A stretch of DNA of 64,000 nucleotides, taken from NCBI RefSeq assembly GCF_005818865.1, contig NZ_VBRY01000001.1, positions 348,591-412,590 of the forward strand, read 5' to 3'. Source of the DNA: Mariprofundus erugo (GTDB lineage Bacteria > Pseudomonadota > Zetaproteobacteria > Mariprofundales > Mariprofundaceae). The notes beneath the pieces are model-generated. The model was not told the origin of the DNA. It saw nothing but the letters and a program-made list of their open reading frames with translations, and ran no database searches. How positions within the stretch are numbered: the first letter of the stretch is position 1; each line of letters opens with the position of its first letter. Positions 33,540-42,956 of the stretch are shown piece by piece. The position numbers and the translations under genes were made by a program.

Positions 33540-36492
33540 TCGCCGTTTCATGCCTCACCTGGGCATCTTTATGTTGTGTTTGCTGTGGCAATCTCCGTTT
33601 TGCAGATATGAAGCCGCTGCGGCAGCTGTCAGCAGTGACGCATCGTTGTCTGCGATCATTGAGAAGATGAAGCAGGAGCCGCGTGGCCCATTCAGACGTA
33701 TCCGCTGGTTTTGTAATGATGGCAGTAACCTGCCAACGGGCGAATATGTTTGCAGCACACACGGTGGCGGCTACCAGCATGGAGAGTGGAGCAGGCAGAC
33801 ACTTGCCCTGCGTGATCAGGGCTATCTGATTGCCAATGTGCTGGCCGGTCTTGATCCCGCCGGCTTTACCGGCCCGGCCGCGCAGCTTGAACAGCTCAGG
33901 CAGATTCTGCTGGAACGTTATCTGGTTGCTGCCGATGATGGCTGGGTGTTCCGGCGAGCCCGTTTTTATCGCGGGGCGATACAGAGCGAGGATGAGCAGG
34001 TTGCGGCCAGCCGGATTCTGCGGGCGTTGCTGACTGATCCTGAGTGGAGGCGCCCCGAGCGCTTTCTTTTGCTGCGTGAGGCTGTGCGGTTGCTGCTTCC
34101 GTCCGGGGCACTGCAGCTGACGACATCGGTGCGTCAGGCGGCCAGCAGTCTTGAAGAGAAGGACCCGGGGTTTGCCGCCCTGCGCATCAAGATTCATGGC
34201 CTTCCGGATAGCGGCGATGCTGAAAGGGTCAGGGCCTATGCACGGGACTCAGGGCTTGCTTCGTTGCAACCTGTGTATGCCGGATTTGCTGATCTGCTGG
34301 ATGCCTTTTATGCCCCGCATACGGCTGAAGATCAGCTGCAGCAGCTGGCAAAGGATACTTCCAGTCGTGATATCAAGGCCCGGATCAAGGACGCGAGTGC
34401 GATGCTGGCAGCTGGCGGAGACGAGGTTGAGGTCATGGCCTCTCTGGCCGACCGTATGCTGGCATGGCGCATCCTGTTGCAGAAAAAAAGCAGTGACTCA
34501 CCTGAAGACAGGCTGCGTCTTTTTCAGGCTTCGCTGATGCTGGAACGGGAGGTGTTTGTGCGCGCAAATCGCCTGCCGTTGCTGTTTCCTCAGGCCGGGC
34601 GGGCACAGCGACTGGGCTGGTTGCGGCATCTGGAAAAGGCTCTGGCCGGGGCCGGCTTACTCTCACAGCGGCAGCTGGATGCATTTCTGGAGGAGTGTGG
34701 TCATTTGACTGCAGCTGGCTTGCACCCCTCAGCCGGAGAGTATTATGCCAGCCTGCGCTATCTCGGGCGTACACCGCAGTGGGCCCAGCGCTCACTTGAG
34801 TTTCATTATGCAGCAACGGTCGGGCGCTGGGGGGAGTTAACGCCGCTGGCCGCTCATTTTGTTCCCGACCGTTTGCGTGCAAGTCCGGTGCTGCCTTTTA
34901 CCCGTATTCTTGATCATTTGATGGCAGATGCCAGTCGCATGACCGGAATCAGTCACCATATATTCGGTCAGGAGCTGGCCAGCAGCCTGCGTGCATTGAA
35001 TCCGGGTCTGAGCCGGGGTGTTTTGCTGATGCCGCCAGTGCAGGGGGTGCCATTCCGTCCGGATGGTATCTACATCTTGCCCTCCACGACCGAGGATCTG
35101 CCGCCGGTTGCCGGTATTATCACCAGCGGTGAAGGGAGCTCTCTCTCGCATGTACAGCTGCTGGCGCGCAATATGGGCATTCCAAACCTGGTTGCGGATG
35201 ATGCGCTGCTGCAGGTGCTTGGCCGTCATGTCGGTGACAGGGTGGTATTGGCTGTGAGTCGGCGCGGAGCAGTGTCGATTGAAGCGGACGGGCCGCAATG
35301 GGATGAAGTGTTCGGTATGGAGGCAGGTTTGAATGTGCCGATTGATGCGAATCTGGAGCGGCTGGATTTGCACGACCATGCCCTGCATGCCTTGCGCCGG
35401 ATTCATGCAGATGATTCCGGTCGTATTGTCGGACCGAAGGCCGCCAATCTCGGAGAGCTCGGCAGTCATTATCCTGAGTTGGTGCCGCCCGGGCTGGTGA
35501 TTCCATTCGGCGTGTTTCGTCGCCATCTCGATAAGCCGCTATTTGCCGGCGGTCCATCGGTGTTTGACTGGATGAGTGCGGAATACGCGCGACTGAAGGG
35601 TGTTCCGGATCAGGCGGATCGCCGTCGGCAGACACGGCTGTTTCTTGCTCGCCTGCGTGAATGGATTCTTGCAACCGATCCGGGTGAGGAGTTCAGGCAG
35701 CAGCTTCGCTTTGGTTTCGGACGTGTATTCGGAAGTGGCCAGCCGGTTGGTGTATTTGTGCGCAGCGATACCAATGTGGAAGACCTGCCGGGCTTCAGTG
35801 GTGCGGGGCTGAATCTGACCTTGTCGAATGTGGTTGGTATCAAATCGATCGTCAATGCGGTCAAGCTGGTTTGGGCCTCTCCGTTTTCCGAGCGCGCCTT
35901 CGCCTGGCGTCAGGCGCATATGCAGCACCCGGAACATGTCTACCCGGCAGTGTTGCTGTTGCAGAGCGTTAACTCTGAAAAGTCAGGGGTCATGGTAACA
36001 GCGGATGTAGAGAGCGGTGACCGGCGCTGGCTGACCATTGCTGCCAGTGAAGGGGTGGGGGGAGCTGTAGAGGGGCAGGCCGCTGAAGAGGTGGTGGTAG
36101 AGCGGGCAAGCGGCCGGGTGCGTCTGCTGGCCCAGGCAACCGCACCATGGCGAGTGCATCTGCTTGCTGCAGGCGGCAGTGAAAAGGTGGCCGCCAGCGG
36201 CCGCGAGCAGCTGTTGAGCGATGCCGAAATCAGACAGTTGCGGGATCTTGCGGCTGATGTTGAGCGTGATTTTCCTTTGCCGATGGATGAAACCGGAAAG
36301 ATGATGGCAGCAGATATCGAATTCGGCTTTGCCGGTGGCAAGCTGGCACTGTTTCAGTTGCGTCCCTTTGTTGAGAGCCGTCGGGCAAGACAAAGTGAGG
36401 TGCTCAGCGCAATGGACAGACAGTGGCCGCTCTTTTTTGACCATGGCATTGATCTGGCCGGGGTGCCGGCCGTTGAAGGAGGGGGGCCATGA
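33523..36492 (+). CDS. Exported PEP-synthase / glucan-dikinase-like protein
   Basis: 989 residues with an N-terminal signal sequence (MLTACIRRFMPHLGIFMLCL, then an AAAAA cleavage region). Residues 30-480 are helical and unrecognised. A phosphohistidine swivelling domain follows at about 500-610 (GIITSGEGSSLSHVQLLARN; His543). An ATP-grasp PPDK/PEPS domain starts near 637 (GPKAANLGELGSHYP) with FVRSDTNVEDLPGFSGAGL near 745 and ends with IEFGFAGGKLALFQLRP. The order His-domain then ATP-grasp is that of alpha-glucan water dikinases rather than PEP synthase. Such enzymes move the beta-phosphate of ATP onto a glucan or pyruvate. Export is surprising for an ATP user. Overlaps the next gene by 4 bases. 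Confidence 0.8.
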   Translation: MLTACIRRFMPHLGIFMLCLLWQSPFCRYEAAAAAVSSDASLSAIIEKMKQEPRGPFRRIRWFCNDGSNLPTGEYVCSTHGGGYQHGEWSRQTLALRDQGYLIANVLAGLDPAGFTGPAAQLEQLRQILLERYLVAADDGWVFRRARFYRGAIQSEDEQVAASRILRALLTDPEWRRPERFLLLREAVRLLLPSGALQLTTSVRQAASSLEEKDPGFAALRIKIHGLPDSGDAERVRAYARDSGLASLQPVYAGFADLLDAFYAPHTAEDQLQQLAKDTSSRDIKARIKDASAMLAAGGDEVEVMASLADRMLAWRILLQKKSSDSPEDRLRLFQASLMLEREVFVRANRLPLLFPQAGRAQRLGWLRHLEKALAGAGLLSQRQLDAFLEECGHLTAAGLHPSAGEYYASLRYLGRTPQWAQRSLEFHYAATVGRWGELTPLAAHFVPDRLRASPVLPFTRILDHLMADASRMTGISHHIFGQELASSLRALNPGLSRGVLLMPPVQGVPFRPDGIYILPSTTEDLPPVAGIITSGEGSSLSHVQLLARNMGIPNLVADDALLQVLGRHVGDRVVLAVSRRGAVSIEADGPQWDEVFGMEAGLNVPIDANLERLDLHDHALHALRRIHADDSGRIVGPKAANLGELGSHYPELVPPGLVIPFGVFRRHLDKPLFAGGPSVFDWMSAEYARLKGVPDQADRRRQTRLFLARLREWILATDPGEEFRQQLRFGFGRVFGSGQPVGVFVRSDTNVEDLPGFSGAGLNLTLSNVVGIKSIVNAVKLVWASPFSERAFAWRQAHMQHPEHVYPAVLLLQSVNSEKSGVMVTADVESGDRRWLTIAASEGVGGAVEGQAAEEVVVERASGRVRLLAQATAPWRVHLLAAGGSEKVAASGREQLLSDAEIRQLRDLAADVERDFPLPMDETGKMMAADIEFGFAGGKLALFQLRPFVESRRARQSEVLSAMDRQWPLFFDHGIDLAGVPAVEGGGP

Positions 36493-37748
36493 GGCATGTT
36501 CTGCTGCTGTTGATGTTGTGTGGCTATTCGGCAACGGCCTGGGCCTATCCGCTGGATGGCGCGGATATGACCGGTATCAGTCGGCTCGAGGGGTATCGTC
36601 TGGCTCAGCAGGGGCGGGTGGCGGGTAACCTGCTGTCGCCGGGGGCGCAACTGGCAACGGCACAGGTGGTGCTCAATGCCGGCGGTGCAAGCGAGGCGCT
36701 GCTGAGTATGCCGGATCCCTATCTGGGCAGGAAGCTGGTTGACCTGCTCGGGGCTGATGCCCGTGGCTATGGTATCAGCCTGCTGGATCTGAGTGATCCT
36801 GCTCATCCGCGCTATGCCGAGTATCAGGGCGGGCAACTGCGGAATCCCGGCAGCGTTGGCAAGCTGGTTGTGGCACTGGCGCTGTTTCAGGCACTGGCTG
36901 ATCTCTATCCGGATGATACTGCTGCCCGCGAGCGGGTGTTACGGTCGACTATGGTGGTGGCGGATGCATTGATCCGTTCCGATCACCACAAGGTGCCATT
37001 CTGGCTGCCGGAGCAGATGCGGTTGCAAAAGCGGCGACTGGCGGAAGGTGATGAGGCCAATTTGTGGAGCTATCTGGACTGGATGCTGTCGGCCAGCTCC
37101 AATGCTGCAGCCAGTATGGTGATTGAGCAGGTGATGTTATTGCGTCGTTTTGGTCGTTCCTATCCGGTCAGCCGCTCACTGCAGCAGGCCTACTTCAGCC
37201 AGACGCCGAAAAAGGAGTTGAGTCGTGATTTGCTTGCTGCGTTGCAACAGCCGGTGGCTGATAACGGACTTGATCCCGGGCAGCTCCGGCAGGGGGGCTT
37301 TTTCTCGCATGAAGGCAAGCGGCGTGTGCCGGGGACCGGCAGTATTTGCAGTGCCCGTGAGCTGATGCATTATATGTTGTTGCTGGAGCAGGGGCGGCTG
37401 GTTGATCGCTGGTCCAGCCTGCAGCTGAAACGCTTGTTGTATATGACCGAGCGGCGGATTCGCTATGCTGCAGCTCCGGCCCTTGCTGATGCCGCTGTCT
37501 ACTTCAAGTCAGGGTCTTTTTACAAGTGCAGGGATGAGGCCGGATTCGTCTGTAAAAAGTATCAGGGCAATGCGCTGAATCTGATGAATTCAGTTGCCAT
37601 CATCGAATACCCGGCCGGCGCGCCGCGCCTGCATTATCTGGTGGCGATTACATCAAATGTACTGAAGAAGAATTCCGCGATTGATCACCGCGAGCTGGCG
37701 ACGCGGATACACGGGCTGTTACAAAGCTTGCACGGGGTGACTCGATAA
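36489..37748 (+). CDS. Exported serine hydrolase, beta-lactamase/PBP fold
   Basis: 419 residues; start ATG overlaps the dikinase stop (ATGA). Signal peptide MRHVLLLLMLCGYSATAWA. Catalytic motifs of the penicillin-recognising fold: S122-V-G-K125 in NPGSVGKLV, SASSNAA (SxN-like) near 200, and KSGSFYKC near 337. An insertion in the middle makes it longer than class A beta-lactamases (about 290). It probably hydrolyses or transfers a peptide or amide in the periplasm; antibiotic resistance should not be assumed. Coupled to the dikinase-like gene and convergent with another protein of the same fold, overlapping it by 101 bases. Confidence 0.8.
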   Translation: MRHVLLLLMLCGYSATAWAYPLDGADMTGISRLEGYRLAQQGRVAGNLLSPGAQLATAQVVLNAGGASEALLSMPDPYLGRKLVDLLGADARGYGISLLDLSDPAHPRYAEYQGGQLRNPGSVGKLVVALALFQALADLYPDDTAARERVLRSTMVVADALIRSDHHKVPFWLPEQMRLQKRRLAEGDEANLWSYLDWMLSASSNAAASMVIEQVMLLRRFGRSYPVSRSLQQAYFSQTPKKELSRDLLAALQQPVADNGLDPGQLRQGGFFSHEGKRRVPGTGSICSARELMHYMLLLEQGRLVDRWSSLQLKRLLYMTERRIRYAAAPALADAAVYFKSGSFYKCRDEAGFVCKKYQGNALNLMNSVAIIEYPAGAPRLHYLVAITSNVLKKNSAIDHRELATRIHGLLQSLHGVTR

Positions 37749-38616
37749 TATCATCCATTTCACGAATCAGTTTTGTCATCCATACGCCGCCACGGGGGTC
37801 ATCAGCCAGTGCTACAGCGATGTAGCTGTGGCCATGATGTTCGATCAGGGCGCTGTCGGCATGCCAGTTGCGCCATGAACCGGATTTGCGATACATCTGG
37901 ATATCCGGGTTATGCATGGCATCAAGTCCTTTGACGAACTTGTGGTTGATACCCGGGTTGGACATGATCTCTTTCATTTCAGCCGAATAGCGAGGGGAAA
38001 CCAGGCGCCCCTTTTCCAGCATATAGTAAAAACGGGCGACCTGAATGGCGGTGGCGCCATGCGAGAGGTGATGCAGGGGATCGCGATGGAACGGCACGCC
38101 CTGGGCATACTCTTTGCCGACCCAGAGTCCGCCATTGTGTTCAGGGTCATAGAGGCGGTATTTGGGTGATTCCATGACCTGGTTGATGTAATCCTTGCCG
38201 ACCATGTTGATCATGGCGGTGGCATCGGCGTTGGAAGAGTAACGGATCATGCGGGTCATGGTGGTGCGGGTTTCTTCATTCAGAGGCAGCTTGCCCTGCT
38301 GGATCAGTTCAAATGCGGTGAGAAGAACGGCTATTTTAGGCAGACTGGCCGCATACATCATTTCATCACCATTCACCTGTGCAAGTGCCGGCGTCGCCGG
38401 GTTACTCAGGTCAACCAGTGCAATGGCAAGCCGTTTGTCCCTGACCGCCTGGCTCAGGTGAAGTCGGGCGATTCGCTGCTCAAGTTGCTGTTGTAACTGA
38501 TGATCCGGCGCTTGTCGTATGGCGGGAAGGGGGGCGGTGAGCGGGCTGGCAGAGGCAGGCAGGGCGATGGCGAGCAGGCTGAAAATCAGTATGCATGATC
38601 GTATTTTGTTTTGCAT
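37648..38616 (-). CDS. Exported class A beta-lactamase-like serine hydrolase
   Basis: 322 residues from ATG 38616 (GGGAGAG upstream). Signal peptide MQNKIRSCILIFSLLAIALPASA. S91-L-P-K94 motif, YSSNADA (SxN) about 45 residues on, and RKSGSW (KSG triad) near 260; DDPRGGVWMTKLIREMDDII closes the fold. The last 30 residues (SPRASFVTARVSASPARGDQ and on) lie antisense to the end of the neighbouring hydrolase and are probably an unstructured tail gained by loss of the original stop. The omega-loop Glu of true class A enzymes is not evident, so a peptidase or esterase role is as likely as lactam hydrolysis. Confidence 0.82.
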   Translation of the reverse strand: MQNKIRSCILIFSLLAIALPASASPLTAPLPAIRQAPDHQLQQQLEQRIARLHLSQAVRDKRLAIALVDLSNPATPALAQVNGDEMMYAASLPKIAVLLTAFELIQQGKLPLNEETRTTMTRMIRYSSNADATAMINMVGKDYINQVMESPKYRLYDPEHNGGLWVGKEYAQGVPFHRDPLHHLSHGATAIQVARFYYMLEKGRLVSPRYSAEMKEIMSNPGINHKFVKGLDAMHNPDIQMYRKSGSWRNWHADSALIEHHGHSYIAVALADDPRGGVWMTKLIREMDDIIESPRASFVTARVSASPARGDQSRNSSSVHLM

Positions 38617-38799
38617 CTGCACTCTCCCTTGTTGCATGTTACGTGCGCAACGTAGCGATATTCCAAGATAAAGCAATGGATATGCCACTATCGTCCGCGC
38701 TGTAAGGGAATGCTACTGCAGCTGTCGGCTGTTGCAGTGATGGTTGTCACAGGTTGATTTGCTGAAACAGTTGCATGAAGGGGGGGTGTAACGGCAAGC

Positions 38800-38829
38800 T
38801 TGACCGGTTATGAGCATTATTGATAATGC
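38800..38829 (+). promoter_or_regulatory. Candidate sigma-70 promoter for the DUF177-rpmF-fab operon
   Basis: TTGACC at 38800 and TAATGC at 38824 with an 18-base spacer, about 30 bases before the DUF177 start. The 242-base divergent gap to the beta-lactamase-like gene holds no gene. Confidence 0.4.
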
Positions 38830-38858
38830 GCGCTGCTTTGAAACGGCTGGAGGTAAGC

Positions 38859-39413
38859 ATGCGGCAGTGGTTGGTGACATTGCAGGGGCTTCCGGCATCG
38901 GGTCGCAGCTGGGATGCGGTTGTATCTGCCCACGATCTTTCGGATGTGCATGAAGGACAGGTAGAGGCGATTGCAGGGCTTGCCGGTGATGTGCCTCTGT
39001 CACTTTCGCTGGTGCACAAAGGTAATGTATATTATCTGACCGGTCACTGGCGCTGTCTGATCAAACGGACATGCAGTCGGTGTACGGCGCCGTTTGAATG
39101 GCAGGCGGAAGGCGAACTGGAACGGGCTTATCAGCTGGGTATCGCGAAAGTTGCTGATGCACAGGATGTTGATGATCCTGAAGGTGTATATGAGTACCTG
39201 CCAGAGCCCGGTGAGCTGGACTTGCTGGATGTTCTGCGTGAAGATATCTGGCTGACCTGGAAAGCAGATGTGATATGCAGTGATTCGTGTAAAGGGTTGT
39301 GCGCCGATTGCGGCAGTAATCTGAATACAGGCACATGCAGTTGCAAAAAAGATAACGATGATCATCCGTTTGCCATATTGCGCAAGCTGAAGCTGGATGA
39401 TGGATCGATGTGA
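38859..39413 (+). CDS. yceD: DUF177 (YceD) family protein, large ribosomal RNA accumulation protein
   Basis: 184 residues; ATG 38859 follows a perfect GGAGGTAAGC, so the upstream TTG and ATG are ignored. DUF177 features: CLIKRTCSRCTAPFEW (CxxC) near 75, acidic central region, and a C-terminal zinc-like cluster CSDSCKGLCADCGSNLNTGTC (four or five Cys, quoted to 20) near 155. YceD is needed for normal 23S rRNA levels and is nearly always encoded before rpmF, as here. Confidence 0.92.
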   Translation: MRQWLVTLQGLPASGRSWDAVVSAHDLSDVHEGQVEAIAGLAGDVPLSLSLVHKGNVYYLTGHWRCLIKRTCSRCTAPFEWQAEGELERAYQLGIAKVADAQDVDDPEGVYEYLPEPGELDLLDVLREDIWLTWKADVICSDSCKGLCADCGSNLNTGTCSCKKDNDDHPFAILRKLKLDDGSM

Positions 39414-39417
39414 AGTT

Positions 39418-39449
39418 AACGGCCAGCTGCAGAGCGGGCCGTTTTGTTT
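39418..39449 (+). terminator. Hairpin with T-rich tail between DUF177 and rpmF
   Basis: AACGGCC at 39418-39424 pairs with GGCCGTT at 39437-39443, followed by TTGTTTC. It could reduce readthrough into rpmF-plsX or protect a processed 3' end. Confidence 0.45.
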
Positions 39450-39524
39450 CAAATGATAATGAATGGCAGATTGCCCGCAATCCTGTCAGCAAGTTCACCC
39501 TGTGGGTGAAAGGAGTGTAAGAAA

Positions 39525-39704
39525 ATGGCAGTACCTAAGAGAAAGACCAGTGCATCCAAGCGTAATATGCGCCGTGCCCATGATCGTATTGTGCCTGCCG
39601 GCATGTCCGAGTGCCCGGAGTGCGGCGAAATGATGCGTCCGCATCACGCTTGCCCACACTGCGGTACCTATAAGGGTCGTGAAGTTATCTCTGTAGAAGA
39701 GTAA
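39525..39704 (+). CDS. rpmF: 50S ribosomal protein L32
   Basis: 59 residues: [20 protein letters not shown], then [18 protein letters not shown] with the two CxxC pairs of a zinc-binding L32, ending VISVEE. AGGAG precedes the ATG by 8-9 bases. Standard position between yceD and plsX. Confidence 0.97.
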   Translation: MAVPKRKTSASKRNMRRAHDRIVPAGMSECPECGEMMRPHHACPHCGTYKGREVISVEE

Positions 39705-39759
39705 TCTGCATGTTTTTCCCCGTCATAGGCAGTTGTGACGCGCTGTATCCGGTGCGCTC

Positions 39760-40818
39760 TTGAGCCAGTTGTCCGAACAGCACGTTGCCGGGCGGGGGAT
39801 CCGCATTCTGGTCGATGGTCATGGTGGCGATGATGCCCCGACCATGGTCCTTGATGCCCTTGTAATTGCCCTTTCATCGGCTTTTTCATCCTGCTATACC
39901 GGCAGCCTCACTCTCGGGGTTGTCGGGCAGGAGGATTTGTTGCGCCCGCTGCTGGAGCAGCGTGGAATTGTCGATAAGGTGACGATTGTGCCGGCCAGCG
40001 AGGTGATCGGCATGTGTGACAGTCCTTCCCAGGCCCTGCGCCGGAAGAAGGATTCCTCCATGCATGTCGGTGCACGCATGGTTCGTGACGGTTACTGGGA
40101 CGCATTTGTCAGTGCCGGTAACACAGGGGCGCTGATGGCGGTATCCCGGCTGGTGCTGAAAACACTGCCCGGAATCGATCGCCCTGCCATTGCATCGATG
40201 ATCCCCGCTGTAAATGGCGGGCGGACGCTGATGCTGGATGCCGGTGCCAACTCCGAGTGTACCTCCGAGCATCTGGTTCAGTTCGCTGTCATGGGCTCCT
40301 GCTATATGCAGGCGGCTGAAGGTATCGAGGCTCCCCGTGTCGGGTTGCTGAATATCGGCAGTGAAGAGATCAAGGGCACAGATGTGATCAAACTGACCTC
40401 TGCAAGGCTTGCTGAAAGCGGACTGAACTATATCGGTAATGTGGAAGGTACGGATCTGTTCGGCGATGATGTCGACGTGGTTGTCTGTGACGGCTTTGTT
40501 GGCAACGTGGCGCTCAAGACCATGGAAGGAACGGCCCGTTTTCTCGCACAGGCGATGAGGGCGGAGCTGACCTCCGGTGTGGTGGCCAAAGCCGGTGCGC
40601 TGCTGGCAAGCAGTGCGCTCAGGCGTTTCAAGGACCGGGTGAATCCTGGCAAGTATAACGGGGCCCCGTTGCTGGGGCTTAACGGTATTGTGGTGAAAAG
40701 CCATGGTGGTGCGGATGCTGAAAGTTTTTCCAGCGCCATTGCTGTCGCCTGCAGGGAAGTGAGCGAAAATCTCACCGATCGGATTACCGAATCGGTACAG
40801 GAGCTGATGGAAGCATGA
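39760..40818 (+). CDS. plsX: Phosphate acyltransferase PlsX
   Basis: 352 residues. The opening IRILVDGHGGDDAPTMVLD is the conserved N-terminus of PlsX (usually MDAMGGDxAP; here DGHGGD, a small variation). SAGNTGALMA, MLDAGANSECTSEHLVQFA (quoted to 19) and DGFVGNVALKTMEG follow. It converts acyl-ACP to acyl-phosphate for phospholipid synthesis at the membrane. TTG 39760 is the longest start; a later start cannot be excluded because no ATG lies before the conserved region. Overlaps fabH by 4 bases. Confidence 0.93.
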   Translation: MSQLSEQHVAGRGIRILVDGHGGDDAPTMVLDALVIALSSAFSSCYTGSLTLGVVGQEDLLRPLLEQRGIVDKVTIVPASEVIGMCDSPSQALRRKKDSSMHVGARMVRDGYWDAFVSAGNTGALMAVSRLVLKTLPGIDRPAIASMIPAVNGGRTLMLDAGANSECTSEHLVQFAVMGSCYMQAAEGIEAPRVGLLNIGSEEIKGTDVIKLTSARLAESGLNYIGNVEGTDLFGDDVDVVVCDGFVGNVALKTMEGTARFLAQAMRAELTSGVVAKAGALLASSALRRFKDRVNPGKYNGAPLLGLNGIVVKSHGGADAESFSSAIAVACREVSENLTDRITESVQELMEA

Positions 40819-41834
40819 GTCTGGCCTCAGTTCATATCACGGGTATTGGTGGTTATCTGCCCGAACGTATCATGACCAACGCCGAGCTGGAAAAGCTGGT
40901 GGACACGACGGATGCCTGGATCCGTGAACGCACAGGTATCGAGCAGCGCCATATTATTGCGCCGGATCAGATGACCTCTGACCTTGCCGTTGAAGCGGCC
41001 CGTATCGCTCTGGCCGATGCCGGCATTACCATTGATGATATTGATGCTTTGATCGTGGCAACGACCACACCTGATCTTATTTTTCCTTCGACTGCCACGG
41101 TTGTGCAAAGCAAGCTGGGTGGCAGGGATTTTCCGGCCTGGGATATTCAGGCTGTCTGTTCCGGTTTTGTCTACGGACTTGCCCAGGCCGAAGGTATGAT
41201 GCGTGCGGGGATGTTCAGGCGCGTACTGCTGATCGGTGCGGAAGCGATGAGCCGCATTGTTGACTGGAAGGATCGCGGAACCTGTATCCTGTTTGGTGAT
41301 GGTGCCGGTGCTGTCGTGCTCGAAGCGGGGCCGTCAGATGCGGAAAACGGTATGATCGGTTCGGTGCTGCATGCTGATGGTGCATTCCGTGACCTGCTCA
41401 AGGCGCACCACCCGCATCCGCCATCAAGTCCCGAGTTGCACCATGAGGCGGTCGATTTTGCCATTGACTCTGCAGGTGCTGCGGCGGTTGAGATGAAAGG
41501 CAATGAGGTGTTTCGTGTGGCCGTCACCAAGCTGGGTGATGTGGTCCGGGAGATTCTGCTCCGATATGAGTTGAACGATTGCGACATTGACTGGCTGGTT
41601 CCGCACCAGGCCAATATCCGAATTATTCAGGCTACGGCAAAAAAACTGAAAATGGATCTTGATCGTGTGGCTCTGACCGTTGCCCGTCATGGTAATACCT
41701 CTTCAGCCAGTGTGCCGCTGGCATTGAACGACCTTTATATCAATGGCCGCCTTGAGAAGGGCCAGTTGATTCTGCTTGAGGCATTTGCCGGCGGCTTTGC
41801 CTGGGGTGCCAACCTCGTGCGCTGGTCCAAATAA
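40815..41834 (+). CDS. fabH: 3-oxoacyl-ACP synthase III
   Basis: 339 residues. Catalytic triad: Cys115 in AVCSGFVYG, His in WLVPHQANIRII near 262, Asn in ARHGNTSSAS near 292. Starts fatty-acid synthesis by condensing acetyl-CoA with malonyl-ACP. ATGA overlap with plsX. A segment of about 15 residues (KAHHPHPPSSPELHHEAVDF) near 200 is a family-variable loop. The 169 bases after it, before fabD, show no gene. Confidence 0.95.
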   Translation: MSLASVHITGIGGYLPERIMTNAELEKLVDTTDAWIRERTGIEQRHIIAPDQMTSDLAVEAARIALADAGITIDDIDALIVATTTPDLIFPSTATVVQSKLGGRDFPAWDIQAVCSGFVYGLAQAEGMMRAGMFRRVLLIGAEAMSRIVDWKDRGTCILFGDGAGAVVLEAGPSDAENGMIGSVLHADGAFRDLLKAHHPHPPSSPELHHEAVDFAIDSAGAAAVEMKGNEVFRVAVTKLGDVVREILLRYELNDCDIDWLVPHQANIRIIQATAKKLKMDLDRVALTVARHGNTSSASVPLALNDLYINGRLEKGQLILLEAFAGGFAWGANLVRWSK

Positions 41835-42003
41835 AGGCTGCAAGCGCATTCACCGTACAGCATGAAGTGTGACGCAGGTAACGGCAGAAAGGTCGGCAAG
41901 CAGAAAGATGTGGATGTCATGCTTTTCATGAAGGAAACGGCTGTTGTGTTTTGTTCGCAGTGTTATTCCTCTTTACCGAAATGTTTGTTTGATAGGATGT
42001 AAA

Positions 42004-42945
42004 ATGGCTGAATTTGTGTTTCTGTTTCCAGGTCAGGGCTCCCAGTCCAAAGGTATGCTGGATGCGTTTGATGGTATCGATGTGGTCAGCCGTACCCTGG
42101 AAGAGGCATCGGATGCATTAGGCTATGATATGGCTGCGCTGATTCGTGATGATGCAGAGAACAAGCTGGGTCAGACCGAGTACACTCAGCCGGCGCTGTT
42201 GACGGCTTCTGCCGCCATGCTGCGTTTGTGGCAGCAGCGCGGTGGTGGTGCGCCGGCTCATGTGGCAGGCCATTCGCTCGGTGAATATTCGGCTCTTGTG
42301 GCTGCCGGTACGATCAGCTTTGCCGATGCCGTGCAGCTGGTGGCATTTCGCGGGCGCGCGATGACCGGGGCAGTAGCTGCCGGTGTCGGTAGTATGGCAG
42401 CCATTCTCGGGCTGGACGACCACGTAATCGAAGAGCTCTGTCTTTCCTCCTCCAGGGATCAGGAAAAGGTATGGGCTGCAAACTACAACTGTCCCGGACA
42501 GCTGGTGGTCGCAGGTCATGCGGCAGCAGTTGAGCGTATGATGGAGGCTGCGAAGGCAGCAGGTGCCAAGCGTGCCCTGCCGCTGGCAGTCAGTGCCCCT
42601 TCACATACCCCTCTGATGCAGCCGGCGGCTGAACAGATGGCGGTGCGTTTGCAGGAAATAACACTGAATGTGCCTGCCTGCCCGGTCTGGGGCAATGCAT
42701 CGGCTAGCCCCGAGCAGGATGTCAGCAATATTCGTCAGGCGCTGGTGGCGCAGCTTGTTTCTCCGGTGCGCTGGACTGAAACGGTCCAGAAGCTTGCTGC
42801 AGCGGGTGTCACTGCCGGTGTGGAAATGGGTCCTGGTAAGGTGTTGTCCGGTCTTGTGAAACGCATTGATCGTCAAATGAACGTTGGTGTCAGTGTCAGT
42901 CCGGATCAGCTTGATGCAAGTCTGGCCCTGATTGCCGGCGCGTGA
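42004..42945 (+). CDS. fabD: Malonyl-CoA-ACP transacylase
   Basis: 313 residues; ATG 42004 follows AGGA and begins MAEFVFLFPGQGSQ. Catalytic Ser91 in GHSLGEYSALV, conserved Arg in FRGRAM, and His in SAPSHTPLM near 200. Moves malonyl groups from CoA to ACP. An in-frame upstream start at 41944 would add an unrelated leader and is rejected. Confidence 0.95.
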   Translation: MAEFVFLFPGQGSQSKGMLDAFDGIDVVSRTLEEASDALGYDMAALIRDDAENKLGQTEYTQPALLTASAAMLRLWQQRGGGAPAHVAGHSLGEYSALVAAGTISFADAVQLVAFRGRAMTGAVAAGVGSMAAILGLDDHVIEELCLSSSRDQEKVWAANYNCPGQLVVAGHAAAVERMMEAAKAAGAKRALPLAVSAPSHTPLMQPAAEQMAVRLQEITLNVPACPVWGNASASPEQDVSNIRQALVAQLVSPVRWTETVQKLAAAGVTAGVEMGPGKVLSGLVKRIDRQMNVGVSVSPDQLDASLALIAGA

Positions 42946-42956
42946 GGTTGAGAGAA

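Noticed and set aside
32485..34197. Minus-strand open frame of 570 codons
   Set aside because: Antisense to the Rossmann gene and the start of the dikinase-like gene; low-complexity His/Gln/Arg composition and no domain.
36489..38616. Antibiotic-resistance beta-lactamases
   Set aside because: The Ser-x-x-Lys and KSG motifs show the fold, but lengths, insertions and lack of a clear omega-loop Glu argue against a resistance label.
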